This document shows, one piece after another, positions 20,979 to 27,852 of a stretch of DNA of 27,852 nt. Within the stretch, counting starts at the first letter, position 1; every line of letters begins with the position of its first letter. Location of the stretch: the NCBI GenBank assembly GCA_938037185.1, contig CALHQK010000099.1, positions 1-27,852 on the forward strand. Reading direction: 5' to 3'. A program made the position numbers and the translations under genes. The notes beneath the pieces are model-generated. The model worked only from the letters and a program-made list of their open reading frames with translations. It was not told the DNA's origin and did no database searches. Source of the DNA: an uncultured Riemerella sp. (GTDB lineage Bacteria > Bacteroidota > Bacteroidia > Flavobacteriales > Weeksellaceae).

Positions 20979-23924
20979 ATGAAAAGAAAAGTAGTCAGAT
21001 TAAGCACTTTGTTTGCGTTGTTCTCCTTCGTGGGGACATTCAGTGCTCAGGAAAAGAAGAAGGATTCTATCAAGGAAAATTCCATCAACGAAGTCGTGAT
21101 AGTAGCCTTTGGAAAACAGAAAAAAGAAGAAATCACAGGTTCTATCCAAGAACTAAAACCCAAGGATATCTCTGCGTTACAGAACGGAAATGTCTTGCAG
21201 GGACTTGCAGGGCGTGTAGCAGGAGTTCAGATTGTAGGAAATGGACAGCCAGGGAGCAGCCCGAGCATAAGAATGAGAGGGATAGGCTCTATCAACGCTT
21301 CTAGTGAGCCATTGATTGTGTTGGATGGGATACCTTACCCTGGGTCGCTCAATTCTATTCCTTCTTCGGATATAGAGAGTTTGTCCTTCTTGGAAGATGC
21401 TTCATCAAACGCTTTATATGGCTCACGAGGGGCAAATGGAGTAATCATCATCACTACTAAAAAAGGAACGAGAAAGGGGATTCATGTAGATTTTGATATT
21501 AAAACAGGGATTAACTTCCGTGCGACTCCAGAATATGACATCATCAGCAGTCCTGCCGAGTATTATTTGGCATATTTCAACAGAGTTCGTGTAGGCGAAA
21601 AAGCAAGTGGAAAAACTGATGCCCAAGCCTATACAGAGGCGATAAACAAAATGAACGCTACGCTGGGATATAACGCCTACAATCTTCCTTTTAACCAACT
21701 TATCAATCCAGATGGAAGTTTTAACCAAAATGCTAAACTGCTTTATCAGGACAATTGGCAAAAACTATTATTCCGACCAAATCTCCGTCAAGAAGCAAAC
21801 CTCAGCTTCACCGCAAATACCGATAAATTAAAGGCTTACACTTCGCTTGGCTACCTCAATGACCGCAGTTACCTCATCGGTTCTGGATTTAAAAGATTGA
21901 GTTTAAGGTCTAATTTAGAATATGCTCTTAATGAAAAATTGAAATTTGGAGCTAATCTAAATTACAGCAACAGCGAACAAAATCTGGGCGATGGAGGAAG
22001 TTTTGCGAACTCGTTTCAGTTTTCTAGAAATATCGCGCCTTTTTACCCAGTGTATTTGAGGGATAATGATTATAACAGAGTTTATGATATCAAAGGAAGG
22101 GCTGTCTATGACTACGGAGATGGAAAGGGGCCAAATGGGGCGAGAAGGTCTTATGCTGTTTTTGAAAACCCTGTGGGAAACCGCCAGTATGATTTGAACA
22201 AAGTGACCAATAACACGGTAAATACCAATCTTTTCGTGCAGTATAAATTCTTGAAAGATTTTGATTTTACTTATAATTTTGGTGGAGTGATTATCAATTC
22301 CCAAGAGCTTGTTTATGGAAATCCTTTGGGAGGGACAACGGCTACTGTGGGCGGACGACTTGCAAAATCCAATACTCTGAAATATGCCTTCAACCACCAG
22401 CAGTTATTATCTTATAATAAACAACTTGGCGCACACAATATCAGTGTTCTTCTGGGGCATGAGCTGAACCAAGAGAAAAGCGATTATTTCGGGGCGAGAA
22501 AAGAAAAATTGTTCTTAGAAGGGCTTACTGTTTTTGATAATGTTCTGAAAATGAACGAAATCACAGGAAACCAATACGACTACGCTGTGGAAGGGTTTTT
22601 CTCCCGAGTTTTGTATAATTATAAAAACAAATATTTTTTCAATGCTAGCCTTAGAAGAGATGGTTCATCAGTATTTTCCAAAGAAAATAGATGGGGGACT
22701 TTCTATGGACTGGGGGCAGCATGGGACATTTCGAAAGAGGATTTCTTAAAGGATTCAGAAGTTGTTAATGCCCTGAAAGTGAAGGCTTCCTACGGACAGC
22801 AGGGGAACGATATTTTCTACTTCCCAGGCACTACGGACAGAATCTATTATGCTTACAAAAATTTATATAAAATTAGAAACTTCGGAGATGATACGCCTGT
22901 GGTTACTACGGAATATCTCGGAAATAATAAGCTGAGATGGGAAAACTCCCAAAACCTAAATGCTGGTTTTGAAACGGCTTTGTTCAATAGAAGATTGTCT
23001 ATCAATGCCGAATATTTTGAGAGAAAAGTTTCTGATATGATCTATCGTGCGGCGCTTCCTTTCTCTAATGTGGGGTATTATCCTAGGTTAGAAAACATCG
23101 GAAACATGAGAAACAGAGGGGTTCAGGTGAGCATCAACGGAGATGTGATTAAAACAGAGAATTTCACTTGGAATCTATACGCTAACCTTACTCATTACAA
23201 AAATAAAATCACTAAACTCCCTGATGCACAGAGAGAAAATGGGATAACAGACGGGCTGTTCCTCCTAAAAGAAGGCAGCGACCGATATGCTTATTATCTG
23301 AAAGAGTTTGCAGGAGTAGACCCACGAAATGGAGATGCACTTTGGTATAAAGATGGTGTGGATGTGCATGGAAATGCAGTTAAACAAGTTACAAACAGCT
23401 ATGCTGAAGCAACTCTTTACCAAACAGGAAAATCTGCTATACCAAAGGTTTATGGTGGTTTTGGAACTCAGATAAGATTTAAAAACATCACTCTATCGGC
23501 TAATTTTGCGTATCAGCTGGGCGGCTGGGGCTATGACCAAAACTACAGATCGCTCCTGCATTCGGACAACTATGCGTCTAACTACCATAGAGATGTTCAC
23601 AAAACATGGACGCCAGAAAATCCTACAGCATCTTTGCCAAGAATAGATATTTCTAATTCTAACCAAAATGCCAATTCTACACTGTTCTTAACGAAATCAG
23701 ACTATTTAAGTCTTCAGGATTTGACACTGAGTGTGGGCATACCGCAGAAGTTCCTTGAAAACTACGGAATCCGAGATGCCAATATTTATGTAACAGGGAA
23801 CAACCTTTTCCTACTCTCAAAGAGAAGAGGCTACGACCCAAGGCTGTCTATTTCTGGGGTTTCCGAGACATATGGATATAATCTGTTGTCAAGTATTTCA
23901 TTAGGTCTTAATCTTAAATTTTAA
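20979..23924 (+). CDS. SusC/RagA-like TonB-linked outer membrane protein, short form
   Basis: The 981-residue outer membrane transporter forms the barrel of a SusCD import complex energised by TonB. The signal peptide ends near residue 23 (TFSA-Q). A TonB-box-like stretch, INEVVIVAFG, follows at 36-45. The plug has LQGLAGRVAGVQIV, SIRMRGIGSINASSEPLIVLDGIP and DASSNALYGSRGANGVIIITTKKG. The rest is barrel, ending in a phenylalanine (SLGLNLKF). The N-terminal carboxypeptidase-regulatory-like domain of about 80 residues seen in many SusC proteins is absent. The substrate is unknown. The two Met-codon attenuators upstream suggest peptides, methionine or a sulfur source over a glycan, and no glycoside hydrolase gene is nearby. 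susD follows after 13 bases. Confidence 0.96.
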   Translation: MKRKVVRLSTLFALFSFVGTFSAQEKKKDSIKENSINEVVIVAFGKQKKEEITGSIQELKPKDISALQNGNVLQGLAGRVAGVQIVGNGQPGSSPSIRMRGIGSINASSEPLIVLDGIPYPGSLNSIPSSDIESLSFLEDASSNALYGSRGANGVIIITTKKGTRKGIHVDFDIKTGINFRATPEYDIISSPAEYYLAYFNRVRVGEKASGKTDAQAYTEAINKMNATLGYNAYNLPFNQLINPDGSFNQNAKLLYQDNWQKLLFRPNLRQEANLSFTANTDKLKAYTSLGYLNDRSYLIGSGFKRLSLRSNLEYALNEKLKFGANLNYSNSEQNLGDGGSFANSFQFSRNIAPFYPVYLRDNDYNRVYDIKGRAVYDYGDGKGPNGARRSYAVFENPVGNRQYDLNKVTNNTVNTNLFVQYKFLKDFDFTYNFGGVIINSQELVYGNPLGGTTATVGGRLAKSNTLKYAFNHQQLLSYNKQLGAHNISVLLGHELNQEKSDYFGARKEKLFLEGLTVFDNVLKMNEITGNQYDYAVEGFFSRVLYNYKNKYFFNASLRRDGSSVFSKENRWGTFYGLGAAWDISKEDFLKDSEVVNALKVKASYGQQGNDIFYFPGTTDRIYYAYKNLYKIRNFGDDTPVVTTEYLGNNKLRWENSQNLNAGFETALFNRRLSINAEYFERKVSDMIYRAALPFSNVGYYPRLENIGNMRNRGVQVSINGDVIKTENFTWNLYANLTHYKNKITKLPDAQRENGITDGLFLLKEGSDRYAYYLKEFAGVDPRNGDALWYKDGVDVHGNAVKQVTNSYAEATLYQTGKSAIPKVYGGFGTQIRFKNITLSANFAYQLGGWGYDQNYRSLLHSDNYASNYHRDVHKTWTPENPTASLPRIDISNSNQNANSTLFLTKSDYLSLQDLTLSVGIPQKFLENYGIRDANIYVTGNNLFLLSKRRGYDPRLSISGVSETYGYNLLSSISLGLNLKF

Positions 23925-23937
23925 TTTTTAAAAAGTT

Positions 23938-25419
23938 ATGAAAATAAATAAAATATTAGCAGGAGCATTCGTTGCCCTATCACTTTTAAGCTGCAATAGA
24001 GAATTAGAGACAGAATCAGCGAAACTAATTTCAGAGGAACAGATTCCTGATGATGTAGCTTCTTTAAATAAATATCTCAATGGGATTTATCTTAGTTTTA
24101 GAAATCCTGGTTCAGGCGGAACAACTACACATACAGATTTTGGGATAATGTCCATAAAAGCAGGAGTTGATTTGCTTTCCAATGACCTTATTCAGGCGAA
24201 ACAGCAGCACCTTGGGAGATATTACAACTACGAAGCGAGACAAAGCGATAACTTTACCAACGAAATCGTTTGGAATACATTTTATTCTAAAATCTTTGAT
24301 ATCAATCGTCTGATAGAGAAGATAGAGGGCATAGGTGTAAACAGCGAGAACCGACATATCTACGGGCAGCTTTTGGCGCTTCGTGCGTATAGTTATTTTA
24401 ATTTGGTAAGATTCTATGCGCTTACTTACATTGGTCATCAGAATGAACCGGGAGTTCCGCTGGTAACTACTGCATCCAGTCCAGAAACGCCGAGAGCAAG
24501 AGCTACTGTGGCTGAAGTCTATACCCAAATAACCAGTGATATAGAAAACGCCATCACTGCACTAAATGGTTTCACTCAACAAAACATCGCTCAAATAGAC
24601 CAAAGGGCAGCAAAAGCTATCGCAGCAGATATTTACCTTGAAACTGGAGATTATGCCAGAGCGGCAGCTTATGCTCATGATGCCAGAACAGGTAAACTCC
24701 TGATGTCTCAGGCGGACTACACAGGTGCAGGATTTTCTCTAAAAACCAATCCAGAGATTATCTGGGGATTTGATAATACTTTGCAGACCAAAAACATTGG
24801 TAACCACTATGCTTCGTTCTTCTCTATGTTTGACAGCATGAACGAAGGCTATGCGGGAGCAGCAGGGATTTATAAAATCATCGATAAAAGATTATACGAC
24901 CAAATCCCAAGCACCGATTACAGAAAACAAGTGTTCAACGGGGCTACGGCATCCAACTATACCTTTAACGGAAAGACCAAAAACCATCCGCCATATGTGA
25001 GCAGAAAGTTCAAGGATTTGACTTTCTTTGAGGGGGATTATATCTACATCAGAGCGGCTTCGCTTTACTATATAGAAGCGGAGGCTTTGGCGAGACTTGG
25101 GCAGACAGTTCAGGCAAGACAAGTGCTCTATGATATTACTTCTGTGAGAGATACAGGATACACGCTTTCCACTAATTCTGGACAGAGCCTCATAGATGAA
25201 ATCATCCTGCAAAAGAGAATAGAACTCTGGGGCGAAGGCTACGCTTGGTTTGATATGAAACGCCTTGGAGTGGATTTGGTGAGAAATTATCCAGGTTCTA
25301 ACCATACTTTTGGGAAATTTAACATTAGTTATTCTACTGATTATAACCAATACCGTTTCCAAATTCCGCAGAGTGAAGTGAGCAACAACCCTAATATTGT
25401 TCAAAACCCTGTGAGATAA
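23938..25419 (+). CDS. SusD/RagB-like surface lipoprotein
   Basis: The 493-residue lipoprotein is the substrate-binding lid of the SusCD complex. The lipobox LLSC puts the lipidated cysteine at residue 19. The N-terminal SusD-like part includes ASLNKYLNGIYLSFRN and GQLLALRAYSYFNLVRFYAL, the helical TPR-like signature. The C-terminal RagB/SusD part has YIEAEALARLGQ, EIILQKRIELWGEGYAWFDMKRLG and ends in QNPVR. All typical elements are there. The gene is co-transcribed with susC and so lies under the same attenuators. A terminator follows. Confidence 0.95.
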   Translation: MKINKILAGAFVALSLLSCNRELETESAKLISEEQIPDDVASLNKYLNGIYLSFRNPGSGGTTTHTDFGIMSIKAGVDLLSNDLIQAKQQHLGRYYNYEARQSDNFTNEIVWNTFYSKIFDINRLIEKIEGIGVNSENRHIYGQLLALRAYSYFNLVRFYALTYIGHQNEPGVPLVTTASSPETPRARATVAEVYTQITSDIENAITALNGFTQQNIAQIDQRAAKAIAADIYLETGDYARAAAYAHDARTGKLLMSQADYTGAGFSLKTNPEIIWGFDNTLQTKNIGNHYASFFSMFDSMNEGYAGAAGIYKIIDKRLYDQIPSTDYRKQVFNGATASNYTFNGKTKNHPPYVSRKFKDLTFFEGDYIYIRAASLYYIEAEALARLGQTVQARQVLYDITSVRDTGYTLSTNSGQSLIDEIILQKRIELWGEGYAWFDMKRLGVDLVRNYPGSNHTFGKFNISYSTDYNQYRFQIPQSEVSNNPNIVQNPVR

Positions 25420-25434
25420 AACATGATGAATAAC

Positions 25435-25476
25435 AACCCGCTGAAGATAGAAATTTCTTTCGGCGGGTTTGTTTTT
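25435..25476 (+). terminator. Terminator after susD
   Basis: AACCCGC at 25435-25441 pairs with GCGGGTT at 25463-25469, with a smaller AGAAATTTCT palindrome in the loop, then TTGTTTTT. The T-tract also contains the -33 TTTG of the next promoter. Confidence 0.7.
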
Positions 25477-25499
25477 AAAGGGAGTAAGCTTTATCTTTG
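25468..25499 (+). promoter_or_regulatory. Promoter of the lipocalin-like lipoprotein gene (TTTG-N20-TATCTTTG)
   Basis: TTTG at 25468-25471, 20 bases, then TATCTTTG at 25492-25499. Both parts match the consensus. Because the longer open frame would begin at 25497, inside the -7 box, the ATG at 25524 is the real start. Confidence 0.65.
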
Positions 25500-25523
25500 C
25501 CACAGAATTTTAAATTTAGCATT

Positions 25524-25970
25524 ATGAAAAACTTTTTATTCGTTGTGACTGCTTTACTGAGTTTAGCCGCATGTAAAAGAGATGATGAGCCTGTTTCCCC
25601 GCTTCTTGGGACATGGAGATATACAGGAGGAAATTTTATCAGCGGAGCTGATGATTCTTCTTTCAACCCTCATCCTGCAAACCCTTGTGATTCGCAATCT
25701 ACCATAGAGTTCAAAAAAGGCTTCTATGCTGTTCGGCAGGACTTCAAAGTAGTCAGTAGAACTTGCACACCAGAGGCGGTAGAAAACCTGAGATACACCT
25801 ATAATGAAGCCACCAAAGTGCTAAAACTAATAGCCTCTGATGGTACTGAAGAAGAATATACCGTATCTCTATTAGACGGCAGCAATCTTCACTTGGTAAC
25901 TCCTATTGGTGATGCCAACTTAGATGGAGTAAATGATAAAGATTTGGATACTTACACCAAAATAAGATAA
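25524..25970 (+). CDS. Small lipocalin-like lipoprotein
   Basis: The 148-residue product has a lipoprotein signal (LSLAAC, cysteine at residue 17). SPLLGTWRYTGG follows, then beta-rich segments spaced as in lipocalin-like domains of Bacteroidota. C-x(n)-C residues (PCDSQ and RTCTP) may form a disulfide. Near the end DANLDGVNDKDLD resembles a calcium-binding acidic loop. Ligand and role are unknown. It directly follows the SusCD pair but has its own promoter after a terminator, so it need not follow the attenuators. It may still be an accessory surface protein of that importer. Confidence 0.75.
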   Translation: MKNFLFVVTALLSLAACKRDDEPVSPLLGTWRYTGGNFISGADDSSFNPHPANPCDSQSTIEFKKGFYAVRQDFKVVSRTCTPEAVENLRYTYNEATKVLKLIASDGTEEEYTVSLLDGSNLHLVTPIGDANLDGVNDKDLDTYTKIR

Positions 25971-25974
25971 ACAC

Positions 25975-26001
25975 AAAACCGCCCATTTCTTTGGCGGTTT
26001 T
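25975..26001 (+). terminator. Terminator after the lipocalin-like gene
   Basis: AAAACCGCC at 25975-25983 pairs with GGCGGTTTT at 25993-26001 over a nine-base loop. The stretch 26002-26117 beyond it shows no feature I can support. Confidence 0.85.
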
Positions 26002-26117
26002 CCTTATAAAGAATATAAAATAAATACGGAAAAGTCTTTTGCAATATTATAAAGGTATCTTGGGAAATCCTACATTTAAAAGATTAAGGACATCAATCAA
26101 AAATTCATCCATAGAAA

Positions 26118-26143
26118 AAGCGGTTTTGTAATACAAACCGCTT
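26118..26143 (-). terminator. Terminator of the tRNA-Met gene
   Basis: AAGCGGTTTTG and CAAACCGCTT arms form a stem over a short loop, and the minus strand continues with TTTTTCT. It lies 22 bases past the tRNA 3' end. The plus strand also reads CTTATTT, so it may work both ways. Confidence 0.75.
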
Positions 26144-26165
26144 ATTTCCAATAACTTATTTTTTG

Positions 26166-26239
26166 TAGCGAAGACGGGACTTGAACCCGTGACCTTTGGG
26201 TTATGAATCCAACGCTCTAACCACCTGAGCTACCTCGCC
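26166..26239 (-). tRNA. tRNA-Met (CAT anticodon), elongator type
   Basis: The minus strand folds as a 74-base tRNA. The acceptor stem GGCGAGG faces CTTCGCT with two G-U pairs. The D arm is GCTC...GAGC. The anticodon loop TTCATAA has CAT at 34-36. The T arm is ACGGG-TTCAAGT-CCCGT, with discriminator A and no encoded CCA. The A31/C39 closing position of the anticodon stem is a mismatch. It lacks the initiator hallmarks (GGG/CCC anticodon stem pairs, unpaired position 1), so it should be elongator Met. A CAT tRNA could also be the lysidine-modified Ile2; the body sequence fits Met better. Confidence 0.9.
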
Positions 26240-26251
26240 GTTTTGGTGGTG

Positions 26252-26282
26252 CAAAAATACAAAATATTTTTATACTACCAAA
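26252..26282 (-). promoter_or_regulatory. Promoter of tRNA-Met (TTTG-N19-TATTTTTG)
   Basis: Minus strand: TTTG at 26279-26282, 19 bases, then TATTTTTG at 26252-26259, about 12 bases before the tRNA 5' end. The tRNA can therefore be made independently of the tlpA-like gene upstream. Confidence 0.6.
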
Positions 26283-26287
26283 TTATT

Positions 26288-27565
26288 TTACTCCAATGTG
26301 GATAAAAATGCAGAAAAGTTAGCAGGCTTTTCTACAATTTTATTATTCTTGTCCAAAACATAGTAGGTAGGCGTAGCGTGGACATTATAAGTTTCCGCAT
26401 AGCTGCTCTGCCAGCCTTTTAGTTCGGTATCATTTATCCATGGGAGAGGTGCCGTTTTCTCTTTATACAGCTTCATATCTGTATCTAAAGCAAAAGCAAC
26501 AACTTCTATATTCTTCTGTTTCAGTTTTTTATAATTTTCTAAGATAATCGGTAGTTCTGACAAACAATGCGGACAAGTAGATGCCCAGAATAAAACTACC
26601 TTTTTATCAGCTTTTACAGCGCTTAGTTTTTTAGCCTTTGCGTTCGTTACATTTGCCGTAAAAGTATAATCTGGCATCACAGCGCCAATGGAAGTATTTT
26701 TAATAGATTTTATACTTCCCGCAAGGTTTCTATTGATAGAGCAGGTAAGATTAGAAGCCTGCTGATAGTATTTCTCTTTCTGCTCCTCCAATCCGTAGGC
26801 ATCAAATATCGCGAGTAATTCAGACAAAATGGTCTGCCCTCGTGAAGTTTTTACATCCACTCGTTCCAAGAGTTTATCCACTTCTTTATTAACCGTTGTA
26901 GGGGTTGTACTTCTCAAAAAGTTGATTAAAGCCGGTCTCATCAGAGATGAAGTTTCCAGCATTTCTCCTGAGTTTGCAAGAAAATCAATAAAATTGTCTG
27001 TAGTCAAAGGCGGATTGGCATCCTGCAGAGCATATTTGCTGTTTTCTAAATAATAAGCAATGAACGGATGCCCAGCTCCGATGGTTTCTTCATTTTGCAA
27101 AAGGGCTATTTCCTTCGTCAGAGCCTTGCCAAAATCACTTCCTTCTTCATAAAAAGCCTTTATCTGCTGTAAGGCTGGCAGCACTCTTGTCTGTCTCTGC
27201 TGCAGGTGCATTACTTTATCCATTTTGGCATTAGATTTATCCAAAAAATCTACGCTAGAAATGTTATTTTCTGCATCTATTTTCAGTTTCATTTCTACAT
27301 CTCTGTTTTCAGAAATAAAACTTACAGACTTGTTGTTTTCTGGGAAGTAGGCTTTCATTCTTCCCATATAGTTTTTAGGAATATTTACCTGCCATTTTCC
27401 GTTTTTTTTGGATGCTTGGGCTGTTATAAAATCCTTAGAACCGCCAAGTTCATAGATAATAACCTGATTTTTCGCAAAGGAATCCGGCGCTTCTATATTC
27501 ACTTTGAACTGGGCAGAAACCATTCCTGCCCCAAAAAGCACCGCCCATAAAACGATTTTTTTCAT
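26288..27565 (-). CDS. TlpA-like thiol-disulfide oxidoreductase with N-terminal domain
   Basis: The 425-residue exported protein has a signal peptide (MKKIVLWAVLFGAGMVSA-Q) and a beta-rich N-terminal part of the DUF4369-like kind. A helical middle follows, then a C-terminal thioredoxin fold from about residue 295. The active site is FWASTCPHC with C331 and C334, and the cis-proline segment is HATPTYYVLD. It likely reduces or isomerises disulfides in the periplasm; the partner is unknown. No cytochrome c maturation genes are near. It precedes the tRNA-Met gene on the same strand by 48 bases. Upstream is a hairpin terminator of the next gene; I see no clear promoter for this one. Confidence 0.9.
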   Translation of the reverse strand: MKKIVLWAVLFGAGMVSAQFKVNIEAPDSFAKNQVIIYELGGSKDFITAQASKKNGKWQVNIPKNYMGRMKAYFPENNKSVSFISENRDVEMKLKIDAENNISSVDFLDKSNAKMDKVMHLQQRQTRVLPALQQIKAFYEEGSDFGKALTKEIALLQNEETIGAGHPFIAYYLENSKYALQDANPPLTTDNFIDFLANSGEMLETSSLMRPALINFLRSTTPTTVNKEVDKLLERVDVKTSRGQTILSELLAIFDAYGLEEQKEKYYQQASNLTCSINRNLAGSIKSIKNTSIGAVMPDYTFTANVTNAKAKKLSAVKADKKVVLFWASTCPHCLSELPIILENYKKLKQKNIEVVAFALDTDMKLYKEKTAPLPWINDTELKGWQSSYAETYNVHATPTYYVLDKNNKIVEKPANFSAFLSTLE

Positions 27566-27590
27566 ACTTTAAATTTATTTAACAAGAAAA

Positions 27591-27618
27591 CTTACAGAAC
27601 AAAACATCATTCTGTAAG
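27591..27618 (-). terminator. Terminator upstream of the TlpA-like gene
   Basis: CTTACAGAA at 27591-27599 pairs perfectly with TTCTGTAAG at 27610-27618. On the minus strand TTTTCTTGTT follows. It ends the transcript of the small exported protein. Confidence 0.75.
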
Positions 27619-27640
27619 TCTCCTCTAATATGGAAAAATT

Positions 27641-27852
27641 TTATTTTACAATTTTCATTCTCTTTTTATAATAAACAAGAACTGCCGCTGCCATCACTAT
27701 TCCTACACTCAAAAGAGCGGTGTCATATAGGTCTATAGGAACTTCATTCGGTGCTCCTGGCCCCGTAGGACCAAACCCTCCTCCCGGTGGTACTGGTGGC
27801 TGAGCCGTGAAAAGAACGGAGAAGAACAAAATCGCTAATCCTATACTTTTCT
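27641..27852 (-). CDS. Small exported protein with C-terminal sorting-like tail (partial, start outside window)
   Basis: The frame runs off the window edge. An in-window TTG at 27829 is unlikely to be the start, because the upstream residues K-S-I-G-L-A-I continue a good signal peptide ending FTAQ. The mature part is a Pro/Gly stretch (PPVPPGGGFGPTGPGAP), then VPIDLYDTALLSVGIVMAAAVLVYYKKRMK. This is a PID motif, one helix and a basic end, which is how the flavobacterial PID-CTERM sorting tails are built. That assignment is by resemblance only. At under 75 residues the protein is little more than signal, linker and tail. It could otherwise be a simple single-pass membrane peptide. Confidence 0.65.
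   Translation of the reverse strand, partial: KSIGLAILFFSVLFTAQPPVPPGGGFGPTGPGAPNEVPIDLYDTALLSVGIVMAAAVLVYYKKRMKIVK

Noticed and set aside
26166..26239. tRNA-Ile2 (CAT read as lysidine)
   Set aside because: The anticodon alone allows it, but the acceptor and arm sequences look like an elongator tRNA-Met; this is kept as a minor alternative.

Overview
This is an AT-rich bacterial chromosome segment that looks like Bacteroidota, order Flavobacteriales, most likely the Chryseobacterium/Weeksellaceae side. The evidence is a SusC/SusD pair, many -7 boxes of the form TAnnTTTG (the Bacteroidota promoter pattern), weak or absent Shine-Dalgarno sequences, a long signal peptidase I, and the gene order parA-parB-DUF5683-dapB-lepB. 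I see no insertion sequence, prophage, CRISPR array or rRNA. Most of the window is housekeeping.

Layout. 1-2180: a multi-pass membrane protein of unknown function (-) diverging from an EamA transporter (+), with a 14-bp inverted repeat over the EamA promoter. 2186-6935: alaS, a sodium:solute symporter and a GNAT acetyltransferase, all (-). 6936-8640: accessory stretch with seven 21-bp tandem repeats, two small envelope proteins of unknown function, and a direct duplication of the 3' end of acs with its terminator. 8641-11560: an operon (-) of a predicted 3'-5' exonuclease, a DUF59 Fe-S protein and acs, whose own 3' end is frameshifted. 11698-12898: an AlkC-like DNA repair protein and a small lipoprotein (+). 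12966-19498: ndk, rarA and the conserved parA-parB-DUF5683-dapB-lepB cluster, all (-). 19660-20502: prmC (+).

20503-25970 is the most interesting part. A good promoter is followed by two tandem attenuators. Each has a short leader ORF with a run of Met codons, a segment that can pair either with an upstream or a downstream partner, and a GC-rich terminator with a T-tract. Both lie in front of a SusC/SusD outer-membrane import pair. The layout is that of classical ribosome-mediated attenuation, here apparently reading charged tRNA-Met and controlling nutrient import instead of biosynthesis. A small lipoprotein with its own promoter follows, then a tRNA-Met(CAT) gene on the other strand.

26288-27852: a TlpA-like thiol-disulfide protein and, cut by the window edge, a small exported protein with a C-terminal sorting-like tail.

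Start choices: several long open frames begin at TTG or GTG codons that lie within or next to a -7 box. In those cases I moved the start to the first downstream ATG.
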